Shown piece after piece: positions 37,445 through 45,684 of a DNA stretch of 64,000 nt. This DNA is from Providencia rettgeri (GTDB lineage Bacteria; Pseudomonadota; Gammaproteobacteria; Enterobacterales; Enterobacteriaceae): positions 4,464,001-4,528,000 of the forward strand of contig NZ_CP053896.1 in assembly GCF_013255915.1 (NCBI RefSeq), in the 5' to 3' direction. Numbering within the stretch: position 1 is the first letter of the stretch; each line of letters begins with the position of its first letter. Both the position numbers and the translations under genes were made by a program. Under the pieces are notes generated by a model, which did not search any database, was not told where the DNA came from, and was given only the letters and a program-made list of their open reading frames with translations.

Positions 37445-37743
37445 AGTTCCCCCTCAACTTCACCAAAAAGGAGTTTAGCTTTATGGATATCCTTCTGCTG
37501 CGTTGCCTTTGTCCCACCACAAAGTAAAATTACAATAACATTGTTTTTCTGCTTTAGATAAACACGATACCCTTGTCCTTCATGTACCCTCAGTTCCGAA
37601 AAGCCATCACCAATGGGTTGAACATCACCATAATTTCCATTTTTTAACCGCCTAATTCTCATTAGAATTTTAGTTTTAGCTCGAATATCTCTAAGATTTT
37701 TGATCCAACTATCAAAACATTCCGTTGTTAGAACCGTGATCAT
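37441..37743 (-). CDS. RelE/ParE-superfamily toxin (Gp49-like)
   Basis: A 100-residue toxin of the phage-derived Gp49-like/HigB-type group. Family marks are FDSWIKNLRD, RIRRLKNGNYGDVQPIGDG, SELRVHEGQGYRVYL and LLCGGTKATQQKDI. These proteins usually cut mRNA on the ribosome. It is first in the operon, with an AAGGAG ribosome binding site, and overlaps the antitoxin. The pair sits between ves-like and cpxP genes. Confidence 0.88.
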   Translation of the reverse strand: MITVLTTECFDSWIKNLRDIRAKTKILMRIRRLKNGNYGDVQPIGDGFSELRVHEGQGYRVYLKQKNNVIVILLCGGTKATQQKDIHKAKLLFGEVEGEL

Positions 37744-37836
37744 AAGACTGCTCCTTGTCTTTATGTTTTTATCTTAGCAATCTTCGTTTAGTTGTCAACT
37801 ATAGTTAACATCCATGAATAAAGGACTAGTTTAGAA

Positions 37837-37866
37837 ACAAAAAAAAAGCCCCTAACAGGGGCTATA
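37837..37866 (-). terminator. Rho-independent terminator of cpxP and the CpxQ-like sRNA
   Basis: The 7-bp stem AGCCCCT/AGGGGCT (37847-37863) with a 3-base loop is followed on the minus strand by nine T residues, a strong terminator and Hfq-binding tail. Confidence 0.9.
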
Positions 37867-37899
37867 AAAGACAGGGATGGTGTCTATGGCAAGGAAAAA
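37841..37899 (-). ncRNA. cpxQ: CpxQ-like sRNA from the 3' end of cpxP mRNA
   Basis: On the minus strand, starting near 37899, the sequence reads TTTTCCTTGCCATAGACACC then ATCCCTGTC, followed by a stable hairpin with a T tail. This is the conserved 5' part of CpxQ as I remember it from Salmonella and E. coli, where RNase E releases a roughly 60-nt Hfq-dependent sRNA from cpxP mRNA that represses inner-membrane protein mRNAs under Cpx stress. Length here (about 59 nt) and position (3' UTR of cpxP, ending at its terminator) both fit. The exact 5' end is inferred from the cleavage site known elsewhere. Confidence 0.85.
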
Positions 37900-37999
37900 C
37901 TTCACTTACTGCTACTTCACTACTTACTATGGAACTCAATATATGAAACTAACTAACTTGCATTACTACAGGCATTACTACAGGTACTAACAACTAAAT

Positions 38000-38572
38000 T
38001 TACTGAAACTGCATCGCTTGAAATTCCGCCATTTTGTGTTGGTGAATATTTTCAAGCTCAGTTTTCTGCTCTGGCGTTAACAACTGGTACAATTCATGGT
38101 GAATTCGAGCCATTTCAACACGTTGTTCCAGTTCTTTTTGCATTCGCTTTTCAAGCTCTTCACGAACCGCTTTGTCATCAAAGCTATCCGCTATAATTAA
38201 TTTGTGCAGCGCTTCACGTTCTTTAACTAAAGCAGTGTTATCAACATGATAATGGCGCTGTGTTGCCATTAAATCACGTAATTGCTGGCGCTGTTTTTCA
38301 TTTAACGTGATACCATTAAACATAAAGGTACTGGCACGTTCTTCACTGCTAAATAACTCATGATGTTGAAAGGGCACAACCGCATTGCCTGACGGCGTAG
38401 TAGTTGGCTCGGACTGCATCTGTAACATCAAAGGTGTTGAACTTTCATTTGCAGCACTTTGTGGCTCTTCTGCAAAAGCAACCGCTGGCCCGAACACAAA
38501 CGCAGAAGCTAAAACTAACATTGCGGTTTTATGTACTGTATTATGTACTTTGCTATGTGTTGTTCTCAGCAT
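38000..38572 (-). CDS. cpxP: Periplasmic Cpx inhibitor and chaperone CpxP
   Basis: Periplasmic adaptor (190 residues from the chosen start) that restrains the sensor CpxA and hands misfolded proteins to DegP. The two LTxxQ-type motifs are present as GITLNEKQRQQLRDLM and LLTPEQKTELE. The signal peptide ends VFGPAVAFA-EE. I use the ATG at 38572, which follows an AAGGTG ribosome binding site; an in-frame ATG at 38617 would add 15 residues. It is divergent from cpxR with a CpxR box between. The linker between signal peptide and first motif is longer than in E. coli CpxP (166 residues). The 3' UTR encodes a CpxQ-like sRNA. Confidence 0.92.
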   Translation of the reverse strand: MLRTTHSKVHNTVHKTAMLVLASAFVFGPAVAFAEEPQSAANESSTPLMLQMQSEPTTTPSGNAVVPFQHHELFSSEERASTFMFNGITLNEKQRQQLRDLMATQRHYHVDNTALVKEREALHKLIIADSFDDKAVREELEKRMQKELEQRVEMARIHHELYQLLTPEQKTELENIHQHKMAEFQAMQFQ

Positions 38573-38653
38573 TTGACACCTTGTCTCCGAACTGTGCTCG
38601 TGATTCAATGTGAACAAATATACACCTGTGGCTGCAAACTAGCGTCAGAGCAT

Positions 38654-38668
38654 GTAAAAGAACGTAAA
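38654..38668. promoter_or_regulatory. CpxR box
   Basis: A perfect GTAAA-N5-GTAAA sequence lies between the divergent cpxP and cpxRA genes. This is the known consensus bound by phosphorylated CpxR and explains autoactivation of both transcripts. Confidence 0.9.
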
Positions 38669-38722
38669 GTCATGGAATCGTACAGATTGTTATCGTATTT
38701 TGGCAGTTGGAGGACTTAAAAA

Positions 38723-39421
38723 ATGCATAAAATCCTATTAGTTGATGACGACCGTGAACTCACGTCGCTATTAAAAGAACTGCTGGAAATGGAAGGTTTC
38801 AATGTTGTCATCGCCTATGATGGTGAACAGGCATTACAGCAAATTGACTCATCCATTGACCTGTTACTACTTGATGTCATGATGCCGAAAAAAAATGGTA
38901 TTGAGACATTAAAAGAACTGCGCCAAATCCATCAGACCCCCGTAATCATGTTAACGGCTCGCGGTAGTGAGCTAGATAAAGTTCTGGGCCTAGAATTAGG
39001 TGCAGACGACTATCTACCTAAACCGTTCAATGACCGTGAACTGGTCGCGCGTATTCGTGCTTTATTACGCCGCTCTAACTGGAGCGAGCAAACCCAAGGC
39101 GACAATAGCAATACCCCTGTTTTACAAGTTGATAAACTGCAACTTAACCCAGGCCGCCAAGAAGCCAGCTTTGATGATGAAATTTTGGACTTAACAGGTA
39201 CCGAATTTACGTTGTTATATCTGCTCGCACAGCACCTAGGCCAAGTTGTTTCTCGTGAACACCTTAGCCAAGAAGTACTTGGGAAGCGCTTAACACCGTT
39301 TGACCGTGCTATTGATATGCATATTTCAAACTTACGCCGCAAACTTCCGGAACGCACTGATGGCCAGCCGTGGTTTAAAACCTTACGTGGCCGTGGATAC
39401 TTAATGGTTTCTGCCACATGA
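38723..39421 (+). CDS. cpxR: Envelope-stress response regulator CpxR
   Basis: OmpR-family response regulator of 232 residues, the E. coli length. The receiver domain has the acidic pair DDD near the start and the phosphoacceptor Asp51 in LLLLDVMMP. The C-terminal winged helix has LTGTEFTLLYLLAQ and DMHISNLRRKL. A GGAGG ribosome binding site precedes the ATG. Its stop overlaps the cpxA start by 4 bases. Confidence 0.97.
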   Translation: MHKILLVDDDRELTSLLKELLEMEGFNVVIAYDGEQALQQIDSSIDLLLLDVMMPKKNGIETLKELRQIHQTPVIMLTARGSELDKVLGLELGADDYLPKPFNDRELVARIRALLRRSNWSEQTQGDNSNTPVLQVDKLQLNPGRQEASFDDEILDLTGTEFTLLYLLAQHLGQVVSREHLSQEVLGKRLTPFDRAIDMHISNLRRKLPERTDGQPWFKTLRGRGYLMVSAT

Positions 39422-40788
39422 TCAACAGCTTAACCGCAAGGATCTTTGCGATCTTCTGGTTTACCCTCGCACTAGTATTAATGCTAGTGCTGATGGTGCC
39501 CAAACTCGACTCTCGGCAAATCACCGTCCTTATGGAAAGTGAACAACGCCAAGGGGAGATGCTTGAGCAGCATATTGAAGCCGAACTCGCACAAGCTCCG
39601 ATGAATGACCTACTTTGGTGGCGGCGTATTTCTAACGCCATCAAAAAATGGGCACCTCCCGGCCAACGGTTGATTATCGTCACCAGTGAAGGCCGTGTGA
39701 TTGGTGCTATGCCAAGTGAAATGCAGGTGATACGTAACTTTATTGGCCAGTCCGATAACGCAGATCACCCGAAAAAGAAAAAATATGGACGAGCTGAAAT
39801 CCTCGGGCCATTCTCCATTCGCGATGGGGAAGACCACTACCAGCTATATTTAGTTCGCCCAGCAAGCAGCCCGCAATCTGACTTTATTAACTTATTGTTT
39901 GATAGGCCTTTCTTATTACTGATTGCCACAATGCTGATCAGTGCTCCGTTATTATTATGGCTATCTTGGAGTCTTGCCCGCCCTGCTCGTAAGTTAAAAA
40001 TGGCGGCCGACGATGTGGCGAAAGGAAATTTACGGCCACACCCAGAGCTAGAAGCCGGCCCACAAGAGTTCTTGTCTGCTGGGAATAGCTTTAACCAGAT
40101 GATCAGCGCCCTTGATGGTATGGTTAGCGCACAGCAACGCTTAATTTCTGATATTTCTCATGAATTACGAACTCCATTGACACGCTTACAACTAGCAACA
40201 GCCTTATTGCGCCGTCGCCATGGGGAAAGTAAAGAGTTAGAACGCATCGAAACCGAGACCCATCGCCTAGATAGCATGATTAACGATTTGCTGGTGCTAT
40301 CTCGTAGCCAGCACAAAAACGAGATCTTGCGTGAAAATATCAAAGCCGATGAACTTTGGGGCGATATCTTAGATGACGCTAGCTTTGAAGCCGAACAAAT
40401 GAACAAAACCCTCGAGGTCACTTCTAACCCCGGACCTTGGCCGCTATATTGCAACCCTTCTGCTGTCGGGAGTGCTTTTGAAAATATTGTGCGTAACGCA
40501 CTACGCTATTCGCACACGCATATTGCCGTTGATTTCAAAGAAGAAAATAACGGTATTTTAATCACTGTCGATGATGATGGCCCTGGTGTTAGCCCTGCTG
40601 ACCGTGAGCACATTTTCCGTCCGTTCTACCGCACGGATGAAGCTCGAGACAGGGAAACCGGTGGGACTGGTTTAGGTCTTGCAATTGTTGAAACCGCAAT
40701 AACACAACATAAAGGTTGGGTGAAGGCGGATGATAGCCCATTAGGTGGTTTAAGGTTACAAATCTGGCTACCTGAACACGGCCGGTAA
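39418..40788 (+). CDS. cpxA: Sensor histidine kinase CpxA
   Basis: Inner-membrane envelope-stress sensor, 456 residues. It has an N-terminal membrane segment, a periplasmic sensor region, a second membrane segment (FLLLIATMLISAPLLLWLSW), a HAMP linker, the dimerisation helix with His248 in ISDISHELRTPLTRLQLA, and the ATPase domain with N box (NIVRNALRYS), G1 (DDDGPGV) and G2 (GGTGLGLAI). It phosphorylates CpxR and is held inactive by CpxP. A terminator follows, and the polysaccharide region begins beyond it. Confidence 0.97.
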   Translation: MINSLTARIFAIFWFTLALVLMLVLMVPKLDSRQITVLMESEQRQGEMLEQHIEAELAQAPMNDLLWWRRISNAIKKWAPPGQRLIIVTSEGRVIGAMPSEMQVIRNFIGQSDNADHPKKKKYGRAEILGPFSIRDGEDHYQLYLVRPASSPQSDFINLLFDRPFLLLIATMLISAPLLLWLSWSLARPARKLKMAADDVAKGNLRPHPELEAGPQEFLSAGNSFNQMISALDGMVSAQQRLISDISHELRTPLTRLQLATALLRRRHGESKELERIETETHRLDSMINDLLVLSRSQHKNEILRENIKADELWGDILDDASFEAEQMNKTLEVTSNPGPWPLYCNPSAVGSAFENIVRNALRYSHTHIAVDFKEENNGILITVDDDGPGVSPADREHIFRPFYRTDEARDRETGGTGLGLAIVETAITQHKGWVKADDSPLGGLRLQIWLPEHGR

Positions 40789-40807
40789 ATTAATTTTATT
40801 CATACAA

Positions 40808-40852
40808 ATAAACCCCCTTATTTTCATTCTCAATATGGGGGTTTATTTTTTC
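40808..40852 (+). terminator. Rho-independent terminator of cpxRA
   Basis: Stem ATAAACCCCC (40808-40817) with its complement at 40837-40846, partly extended by inner A/T pairs, then a T run. It lies 20 bases after the cpxA stop. Confidence 0.85.
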
Positions 40853-40872
40853 AGTCAACTTATACCTATTAA

Positions 40873-40887
40873 TAGGGAATAGTCCTA
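40873..40887. promoter_or_regulatory. RcsAB-box-like site upstream of wzi
   Basis: TAGGGAATAGTCCTA here is the exact reverse complement of the 15-mer at 43038-43052. The sequence resembles the RcsAB box (TAAGAATATTCCTA-like) that controls capsule promoters. It lies 360 bp upstream of wzi. The assignment rests on resemblance and on the capsule-related context. Confidence 0.5.
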
Positions 40888-41247
40888 TATTGCATCTAGA
40901 AACAACAATCTCCAAATACCTAACCAATATAAAACTCTATTTTGCTGTTTTTCACACGCAAAAAAAAGAATAATAGAAAAGAATTTTTGAAATTAGCAAC
41001 GTACTAGCCTAGTAAAAAGTATATCGCTTTACATCTTAAGATGTTACTAATTCCTATACCTAACATATTAATCTGATATTCTGTTATTACTTAGTTAAAG
41101 TGTGATAGCTGAGTTAATAGAAAGCACAGAAGCCCAACTCAATGCAAATTAAGATACTTATAATGTGGCGGATAATAATCATATTTTAACTCTATTTATA
41201 GGTTTTCATTTATTAACCTGTTCAATATTAGGCGAACTCAACTTCAA

Positions 41248-42696
41248 ATGGATTTATCAATGAAAAATTTCAAGCTCACTAAGCTAGCAATACTTGCTGT
41301 GCTCGGAACCATCAGTGCACAAAGCATTGCAGGGGGATTAGTTCTACCAGATAACAACTTACGCAGTGACCTTGCTTGGCTTTCTGAACGTAACGTTATT
41401 CAAATTAGCTTATCCACTTGGCCACTGTCCCAAGAAGAAATCACGCGTTCTTTAAATAATGCAAATATTACTAATAGCGAACAAGAAGCCATTATTCAGC
41501 GCATTAAAAAGAACCTTGACCGTAAGAAAAACAGTGTTCAACTAGAAACTCACCTTGCATCTAGCCACAACTCAATGCCACAAGGCTTTGCTCAAAGTGA
41601 ATATAGTGATATTCGCTATACCGTTTCAGGTAACTACAGCACTGACGATGTAGACTTAAACCTCACCGCGAATGGCGAACGTGCTTTACGTGTTGAAAAT
41701 GGTTCTGATTACAACCTCAATGGTTCATATGGTGGTGTAAAAATTTGGAACCAGTGGGTAACTTTTGGTGAGATCCCACAATGGTGGGGCCCCGGCCACG
41801 ACGGTAGCTTAATTCGTACTGATGCCGCACGCCCTATGACTGGTTTCTTAATTCAGCGTGCAGACCAAAGCCCATTTGAAACACCATGGCTTTCTTGGAT
41901 TGGTTCATGGCAATATCAGTTAACAGCTGCACAATTCAAACAGTATGATCCCAAAAATACTAAACTGATTGGCCTGCGCATGACCATGAACCCAACTGAT
42001 TTCTTCGAACTCGGTGGTTCACGCGTGGTCATGTGGGGAGGCGATGGCCGCCCTAATAACTGGAATTCTTTCTGGAATGCGATGGGCGGTAGAGATAATA
42101 CCGGTGACTATCACGATGACCCAGGTAACCAACTGGCCGGTTTAGATTTCAAACTAAAACTTTACCCATTAATCGACTTACCTGTCAGCTTATATGGCCA
42201 AATGGTGGGTGAAGACGAAGCTAACCTCTTCCCATCGAAAAACGCCTTTATGGGTGGTATCGAAGGCTACCACACCTTATGGGGCCAGCCACTAAATTGG
42301 TATATTGAAGGCGCGAACACCCACACAGAGTGGAATAAAGATAACGTCATGTATCGCCACTTTATCTATACTGAGGGCTACTATCAGCAAGGCGCATCAC
42401 TAGGCCACGCAATGGGCGGTGACGGTCGCATGCTCACGACCAAAGTGGAATACACTCTCGATGATGACAACCGTGTTAGCACCCGCCTCATGTATGCGAA
42501 AGTGAATAAATCTAACTTTGATGGCAACAAGTTATTCCCTAAATCAGAAACCATCAAAGGTGTTGATTTCGGTTGGTGGCATAACTTTGACTATGACATC
42601 AGCACTGACGCGAAGGTTTGGGTATCTAAAACTGATTACGAAACACGCAATGACTTAGGTGCAGCCGTTACAGTAAACGTGCCGTTTAAGTGGTAA
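41248..42696 (+). CDS. wzi: Outer-membrane capsule-anchoring protein Wzi
   Basis: A 482-residue outer-membrane beta-barrel lectin that retains capsular polysaccharide at the surface. A signal peptide ends LGTISAQSIA-GG. It follows E. coli/Klebsiella Wzi closely: GLVLPDNNLRSDLAWLSER, ISLSTWPLSQEEITRSL, GEIPQWWGPGHDGSLIR, RPMTGFLIQRADQ and GNQLAGLDFKLKL. An alternative ATG at 41260 gives MKNFKLTKLAIL. It is a single gene between two terminators, with an RcsAB-like site upstream. Its presence, with wza-wzb-wzc downstream, indicates that the polysaccharide made here is, or can be, a capsule. Confidence 0.93.
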   Translation: MDLSMKNFKLTKLAILAVLGTISAQSIAGGLVLPDNNLRSDLAWLSERNVIQISLSTWPLSQEEITRSLNNANITNSEQEAIIQRIKKNLDRKKNSVQLETHLASSHNSMPQGFAQSEYSDIRYTVSGNYSTDDVDLNLTANGERALRVENGSDYNLNGSYGGVKIWNQWVTFGEIPQWWGPGHDGSLIRTDAARPMTGFLIQRADQSPFETPWLSWIGSWQYQLTAAQFKQYDPKNTKLIGLRMTMNPTDFFELGGSRVVMWGGDGRPNNWNSFWNAMGGRDNTGDYHDDPGNQLAGLDFKLKLYPLIDLPVSLYGQMVGEDEANLFPSKNAFMGGIEGYHTLWGQPLNWYIEGANTHTEWNKDNVMYRHFIYTEGYYQQGASLGHAMGGDGRMLTTKVEYTLDDDNRVSTRLMYAKVNKSNFDGNKLFPKSETIKGVDFGWWHNFDYDISTDAKVWVSKTDYETRNDLGAAVTVNVPFKW

Positions 42697-42725
42697 TTGG
42701 CACATGTTGAGTACATTTAATCGAA

Positions 42726-42758
42726 AACGGGTTATGTTTTGGCATAATCCGTTTTTTT
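42726..42758 (+). terminator. Rho-independent terminator of wzi
   Basis: An 11-bp stem with one G-U pair (AACGGGTTATG at 42726-42736, CATAATCCGTT at 42743-42753), 6-base loop, followed by a run of T. Confidence 0.9.
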
Positions 42759-43037
42759 ATCCAAAAAAAATTGTCATCCTAGTCAAAAATATATTACACA
42801 TATAATTTCTACCGATTGCCAAGTGAATTAACATGACCAATTAAGCATTTTATTAATCTATTACTACTCTAAATTAGGATAAATATGGAGATATAAGCAT
42901 CTCGTTTTTATTAAACCCACACTAAAGGCAATGATATATAAAGAATAACTTAACTTAAATATATAATCACATACAAAGCGTAAGAATAGGATTATAACCT
43001 GATAATTTAAAATAATTTATTTCATTGCTACTCCCAT

Positions 43038-43052
43038 TAGGACTATTCCCTA
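43038..43052. promoter_or_regulatory. RcsAB-box-like site upstream of the polysaccharide operon
   Basis: TAGGACTATTCCCTA, the exact inverted copy of the site at 40873-40887. It lies about 60 bp left of the candidate -35 element at 43111. It resembles the RcsAB box, which activates capsule operons in enterobacteria. Confidence 0.5.
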
Positions 43053-43054
43053 AC

Positions 43055-43071
43055 ACTATCACAGTGATAGT
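43055..43071. promoter_or_regulatory. 17-bp palindrome ACTATCAC-A-GTGATAGT
   Basis: A perfect 8-bp inverted repeat around a single central A, two bases from the RcsAB-like site. The size fits a dimeric regulator. No known consensus was recognised. Confidence 0.4.
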
Positions 43072-43110
43072 CAGTAACTAGCTTTAATGGTATTATTAAG
43101 CGCTTTTTAC

Positions 43111-43139
43111 TTGACCAAATAAATGCTGAGGCATACCCT
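43111..43139 (+). promoter_or_regulatory. Candidate sigma-70 promoter of the polysaccharide operon
   Basis: TTGACC and TACCCT are separated by 17 bases. The -35 box is good and the -10 box is poor, as might suit an activated promoter. It is upstream of the JUMPstart element, as required for ops to act in the transcript. Confidence 0.35.
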
Positions 43140-43232
43140 TTGGCAGTCAAAAAACAATAAGCTATGCTTATCAATTGAACAAGTTAGCAAAAAATGCAAT
43201 GTTTTCAATTAATAAGTATGCATTTACAAATT

Positions 43233-43273
43233 CAATGGTGCTCTGGGACCCGACAACCCAGTGCGGTAGCTAT
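43233..43273 (+). promoter_or_regulatory. JUMPstart element with ops (RfaH recruitment) core
   Basis: The sequence GGTGCTCTGGG...CCCAGTGCGGTAGC matches the JUMPstart consensus found before long polysaccharide operons, with the ops core GCGGTAGC at 43263-43270. The ops element pauses RNA polymerase and recruits RfaH, which suppresses Rho-dependent termination over long operons. It lies about 80 bp before rmlB. Confidence 0.85.
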
Positions 43274-43274
43274 G

Positions 43275-43293
43275 GGTGTTATTAATTAACACC
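43275..43293 (+). other. Hairpin just downstream of ops
   Basis: GGTGTTA and TAACACC form a 7-bp stem around a 5-base loop, two bases after the ops element. It may assist pausing or shape the leader RNA. It has no T tract and is not a terminator. Confidence 0.5.
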
Positions 43294-43351
43294 TTAAAAG
43301 TTAACTATAGACCACTTTTAATTTATTACTTATTTAATAACAAGGTTCTCA

Positions 43352-44410
43352 GTGAAAATATTCGTGACTGGTGGCGCAGGCTTTATTGGTTCTGCTGTTA
43401 TTCGCCATATTATTAATAATACTAACGACAGTGTTGTTAATATTGATAAATTAACTTATGCGGGAAATTTAGAATCTTTAGCATCGATTTCTGAAAGTTC
43501 TAATTATATATTTGCTCAAACCGATATTTGTGATTTCGCAGCCATTAAACAACTATTTGAGCTACACCAACCCGATGCTGTGATGCACTTAGCGGCTGAG
43601 TCCCATGTTGACCGCTCTATTGATGGCCCAAGTGAATTCATTCAAACGAATATTATCGGTACCTACACACTATTAGAAGCGGCTCGCCACTATTGGAACC
43701 AATTGTCTTCCGAGAAAAAATCTGCCTTTCGCTTCCACCATATTTCAACAGATGAAGTTTACGGTGACCTAGAATCAACAACTGACTTATTCACTGAAAC
43801 CACTTCTTATGCACCGAGCAGCCCATATTCTGCATCTAAAGCATCAAGCGACCATTTAGTCCGCGCATGGCAACGTACTTATAGATTACCAACCATTGTG
43901 ACCAACTGTTCTAACAACTATGGTCCTTACCATTACCCTGAAAAGCTGATTCCGCTTATTATTCTAAATGCATTAGAAGGTAAACCACTACCTGTTTATG
44001 GTAATGGCCAGCAAATTAGAGACTGGTTATACGTAGAAGACCACGCTAGAGCTCTTTATAAGGTTGTAACCGAGGGCAAAATTTCTGAAACTTATAATAT
44101 TGGTGGCCATAACGAAAAAGCCAATATTGATGTGGTTAAAACAATCTGCAGCATCCTCGATGAGTTAGTACCAAATAAACCCAATGGTATTAATCACTAT
44201 GAAGAGTTAATTACTTATGTGACCGACAGACCTGGCCATGACCTTCGTTACGCCATTGATGCTACAAAAATTAAAAATGAGCTTAACTGGGTACCAGAGG
44301 AAACATTTGAAACTGGGCTTCGTAAAACAGTGGAATGGTATTTAGCGAATGATGAGTGGTGTAAATCAGTTCAAAACAATAAATATAATAGAGAAAGATT
44401 AGGGGCTTAA
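43352..44410 (+). CDS. rmlB: dTDP-glucose 4,6-dehydratase RmlB
   Basis: NAD-dependent short-chain dehydrogenase (352 residues) turning dTDP-glucose into dTDP-4-keto-6-deoxyglucose. The Rossmann motif is [10 protein letters not shown], the catalytic Tyr and Lys are in [12 protein letters not shown], and the Thr-Asp-Glu active-site triad is in [11 protein letters not shown]. It starts with GTG. It is the first gene after the JUMPstart leader, 3 bases before rmlA. No rmlC or rmlD follows, so the product goes to an amino sugar, not rhamnose. Confidence 0.95.
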   Translation: MKIFVTGGAGFIGSAVIRHIINNTNDSVVNIDKLTYAGNLESLASISESSNYIFAQTDICDFAAIKQLFELHQPDAVMHLAAESHVDRSIDGPSEFIQTNIIGTYTLLEAARHYWNQLSSEKKSAFRFHHISTDEVYGDLESTTDLFTETTSYAPSSPYSASKASSDHLVRAWQRTYRLPTIVTNCSNNYGPYHYPEKLIPLIILNALEGKPLPVYGNGQQIRDWLYVEDHARALYKVVTEGKISETYNIGGHNEKANIDVVKTICSILDELVPNKPNGINHYEELITYVTDRPGHDLRYAIDATKIKNELNWVPEETFETGLRKTVEWYLANDEWCKSVQNNKYNRERLGA

Positions 44411-44413
44411 AAA

Positions 44414-45286
44414 GTGAAAGGTATTATTTTAGCGGGCGGTTCTGGTACAAGGCTGTATCCAATTACAATGGGAGTCTCCAAGCAGTTACTTCCGGTGTAT
44501 GACAAGCCAATGATCTATTACCCACTTTCCGTTTTAATGTTAGCAGGAATTCGTGAAATATTAATTATTACAACTCCAGAAGATCAAAGCAGTTTTGAAC
44601 GTTTATTAGCAGATGGCTCACAATTTGGGATTTCAATCCAATATGCGGTTCAACCTAAGCCTGAAGGATTAGCCCAAGCTTTTATTATCGGGGAAGAGTT
44701 TATTGGTTCTGATAGTGTGTGTTTAGTTCTTGGAGATAATATTTTCTGGGGACAAGGTTTCTCTCCTAAATTACAAAATGCAGCAAACACTAAAAATGGC
44801 GCTACCGTATTTGGCTATGAAGTACAAGACCCTGAACGTTTTGGTGTTGTTGAATTTGATGAAAAATATAATGCTGTATCTATTGAAGAAAAACCGTTAA
44901 AACCAAAATCAAAATATGCGGTAACTGGCTTATATTTCTACGATAACGACGTTATTGAAATTGCCAAAAATATCCAACCTTCTGAGCGTGGTGAGTTAGA
45001 GATTACCACTGTAAACCAAATCTATCTAAAAAATAAAAAACTAAAAGTGGAATTACTTGGTCGTGGGTTTGCTTGGTTAGATACCGGAACTCACGATAGC
45101 CTTTTAGACGCCTCAAGCTTCGTTGAAACGATTGAAAAAAGACAAGGGTTCAAGATTGCATGTCTAGAAGAAATTGCATTTAGACAAAAATGGCTTACCT
45201 CAGAACAAGTGTTAGAAACTGCCAATAAATGCCGAAAAAATAGCTACGGTGAATATTTAATTAATTTAATCGAGAAAGAAAAATGA
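44414..45286 (+). CDS. rmlA: Glucose-1-phosphate thymidylyltransferase RmlA
   Basis: Nucleotidyltransferase (290 residues) making dTDP-glucose from dTTP and glucose 1-phosphate. The signature is [27 protein letters not shown] (residues about 5-31), with VLGDNIFWG and [11 protein letters not shown] further on. It starts with GTG and overlaps fdtA by 4 bases. It supplies RmlB. Confidence 0.95.
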   Translation: MKGIILAGGSGTRLYPITMGVSKQLLPVYDKPMIYYPLSVLMLAGIREILIITTPEDQSSFERLLADGSQFGISIQYAVQPKPEGLAQAFIIGEEFIGSDSVCLVLGDNIFWGQGFSPKLQNAANTKNGATVFGYEVQDPERFGVVEFDEKYNAVSIEEKPLKPKSKYAVTGLYFYDNDVIEIAKNIQPSERGELEITTVNQIYLKNKKLKVELLGRGFAWLDTGTHDSLLDASSFVETIEKRQGFKIACLEEIAFRQKWLTSEQVLETANKCRKNSYGEYLINLIEKEK

Positions 45287-45684
45287 AACTAGTTAACACC
45301 ATCGAATTCAAAACTCTCGGGGATGATAGAGGATCTTTAGTTTCATTAGAACAAAATAAAAATATTCCTTTTGAAGTTAAACGCATTTATTACATTTTTG
45401 GGACTAAAGAAGGAGTTTCTCGTGGTTTTCATGCACACAAAAACCTACAACAAGTCGCTATTTGTGTAAAAGGTAGCTGTCGCTTTGTCCTTGATGATGG
45501 ACATAACAAGGACGAAATTATTCTCGATAATCCAAATATTGGCTTGCATATTAGTAACTTTATGTGGCGAGAAATGCATGATTTTTCTGAAGATTGTGTG
45601 CTTATAGTGCTAGCCAGTGAGTTATATGATGAAGCAGATTATATCCGTGATTATCATGAATTTATAAATTGGAGTACGCAATGA
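45283..45684 (+). CDS. fdtA: dTDP-4-keto-6-deoxyhexose 3,4-ketoisomerase (FdtA/QdtA type)
   Basis: A 133-residue cupin isomerase of the WxcM/FdtA/QdtA family that moves the keto group from C4 to C3 before amination. The family marks are [17 protein letters not shown], and [21 protein letters not shown] with its active-site His residues. FdtA and QdtA differ in the stereochemistry they leave at C4 and cannot be told apart here, so the product is the precursor of either Fuc3NAc or Qui3NAc. It overlaps its neighbours on both sides by 4 bases. Confidence 0.88.
   Translation: MKLVNTIEFKTLGDDRGSLVSLEQNKNIPFEVKRIYYIFGTKEGVSRGFHAHKNLQQVAICVKGSCRFVLDDGHNKDEIILDNPNIGLHISNFMWREMHDFSEDCVLIVLASELYDEADYIRDYHEFINWSTQ

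Larger units (their letters stand above)
40789..41247. other. Intergenic region cpxA/wzi
   Basis: About 460 bases holding the cpxA terminator, an RcsAB-box-like site at 40873-40887, and an AT-rich leader up to wzi. No gene is supported. Confidence 0.55.
42697..43351. other. Promoter and leader region of the polysaccharide operon
   Basis: About 655 bases between wzi and rmlB. In order it holds the wzi terminator, an RcsAB-like site, a 17-bp palindrome, a candidate sigma-70 promoter, the JUMPstart/ops element and a hairpin. No gene is supported inside. It gives the operon an untranslated leader of roughly 200 bases. Confidence 0.65.

Noticed and set aside
37960-37983. Tandem 12-bp repeat GCATTACTACAG x2 in the cpxP 3' UTR
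   Set aside because: Two copies of a short unit in low-complexity DNA just upstream of the sRNA. No array, partner element or function is apparent, and it is not a CRISPR.
38573-38719. Small plus-strand frames antisense to cpxP and before cpxR
   Set aside because: They are shadows of cpxP or run through the cpxP-cpxR promoter region that holds the CpxR box.
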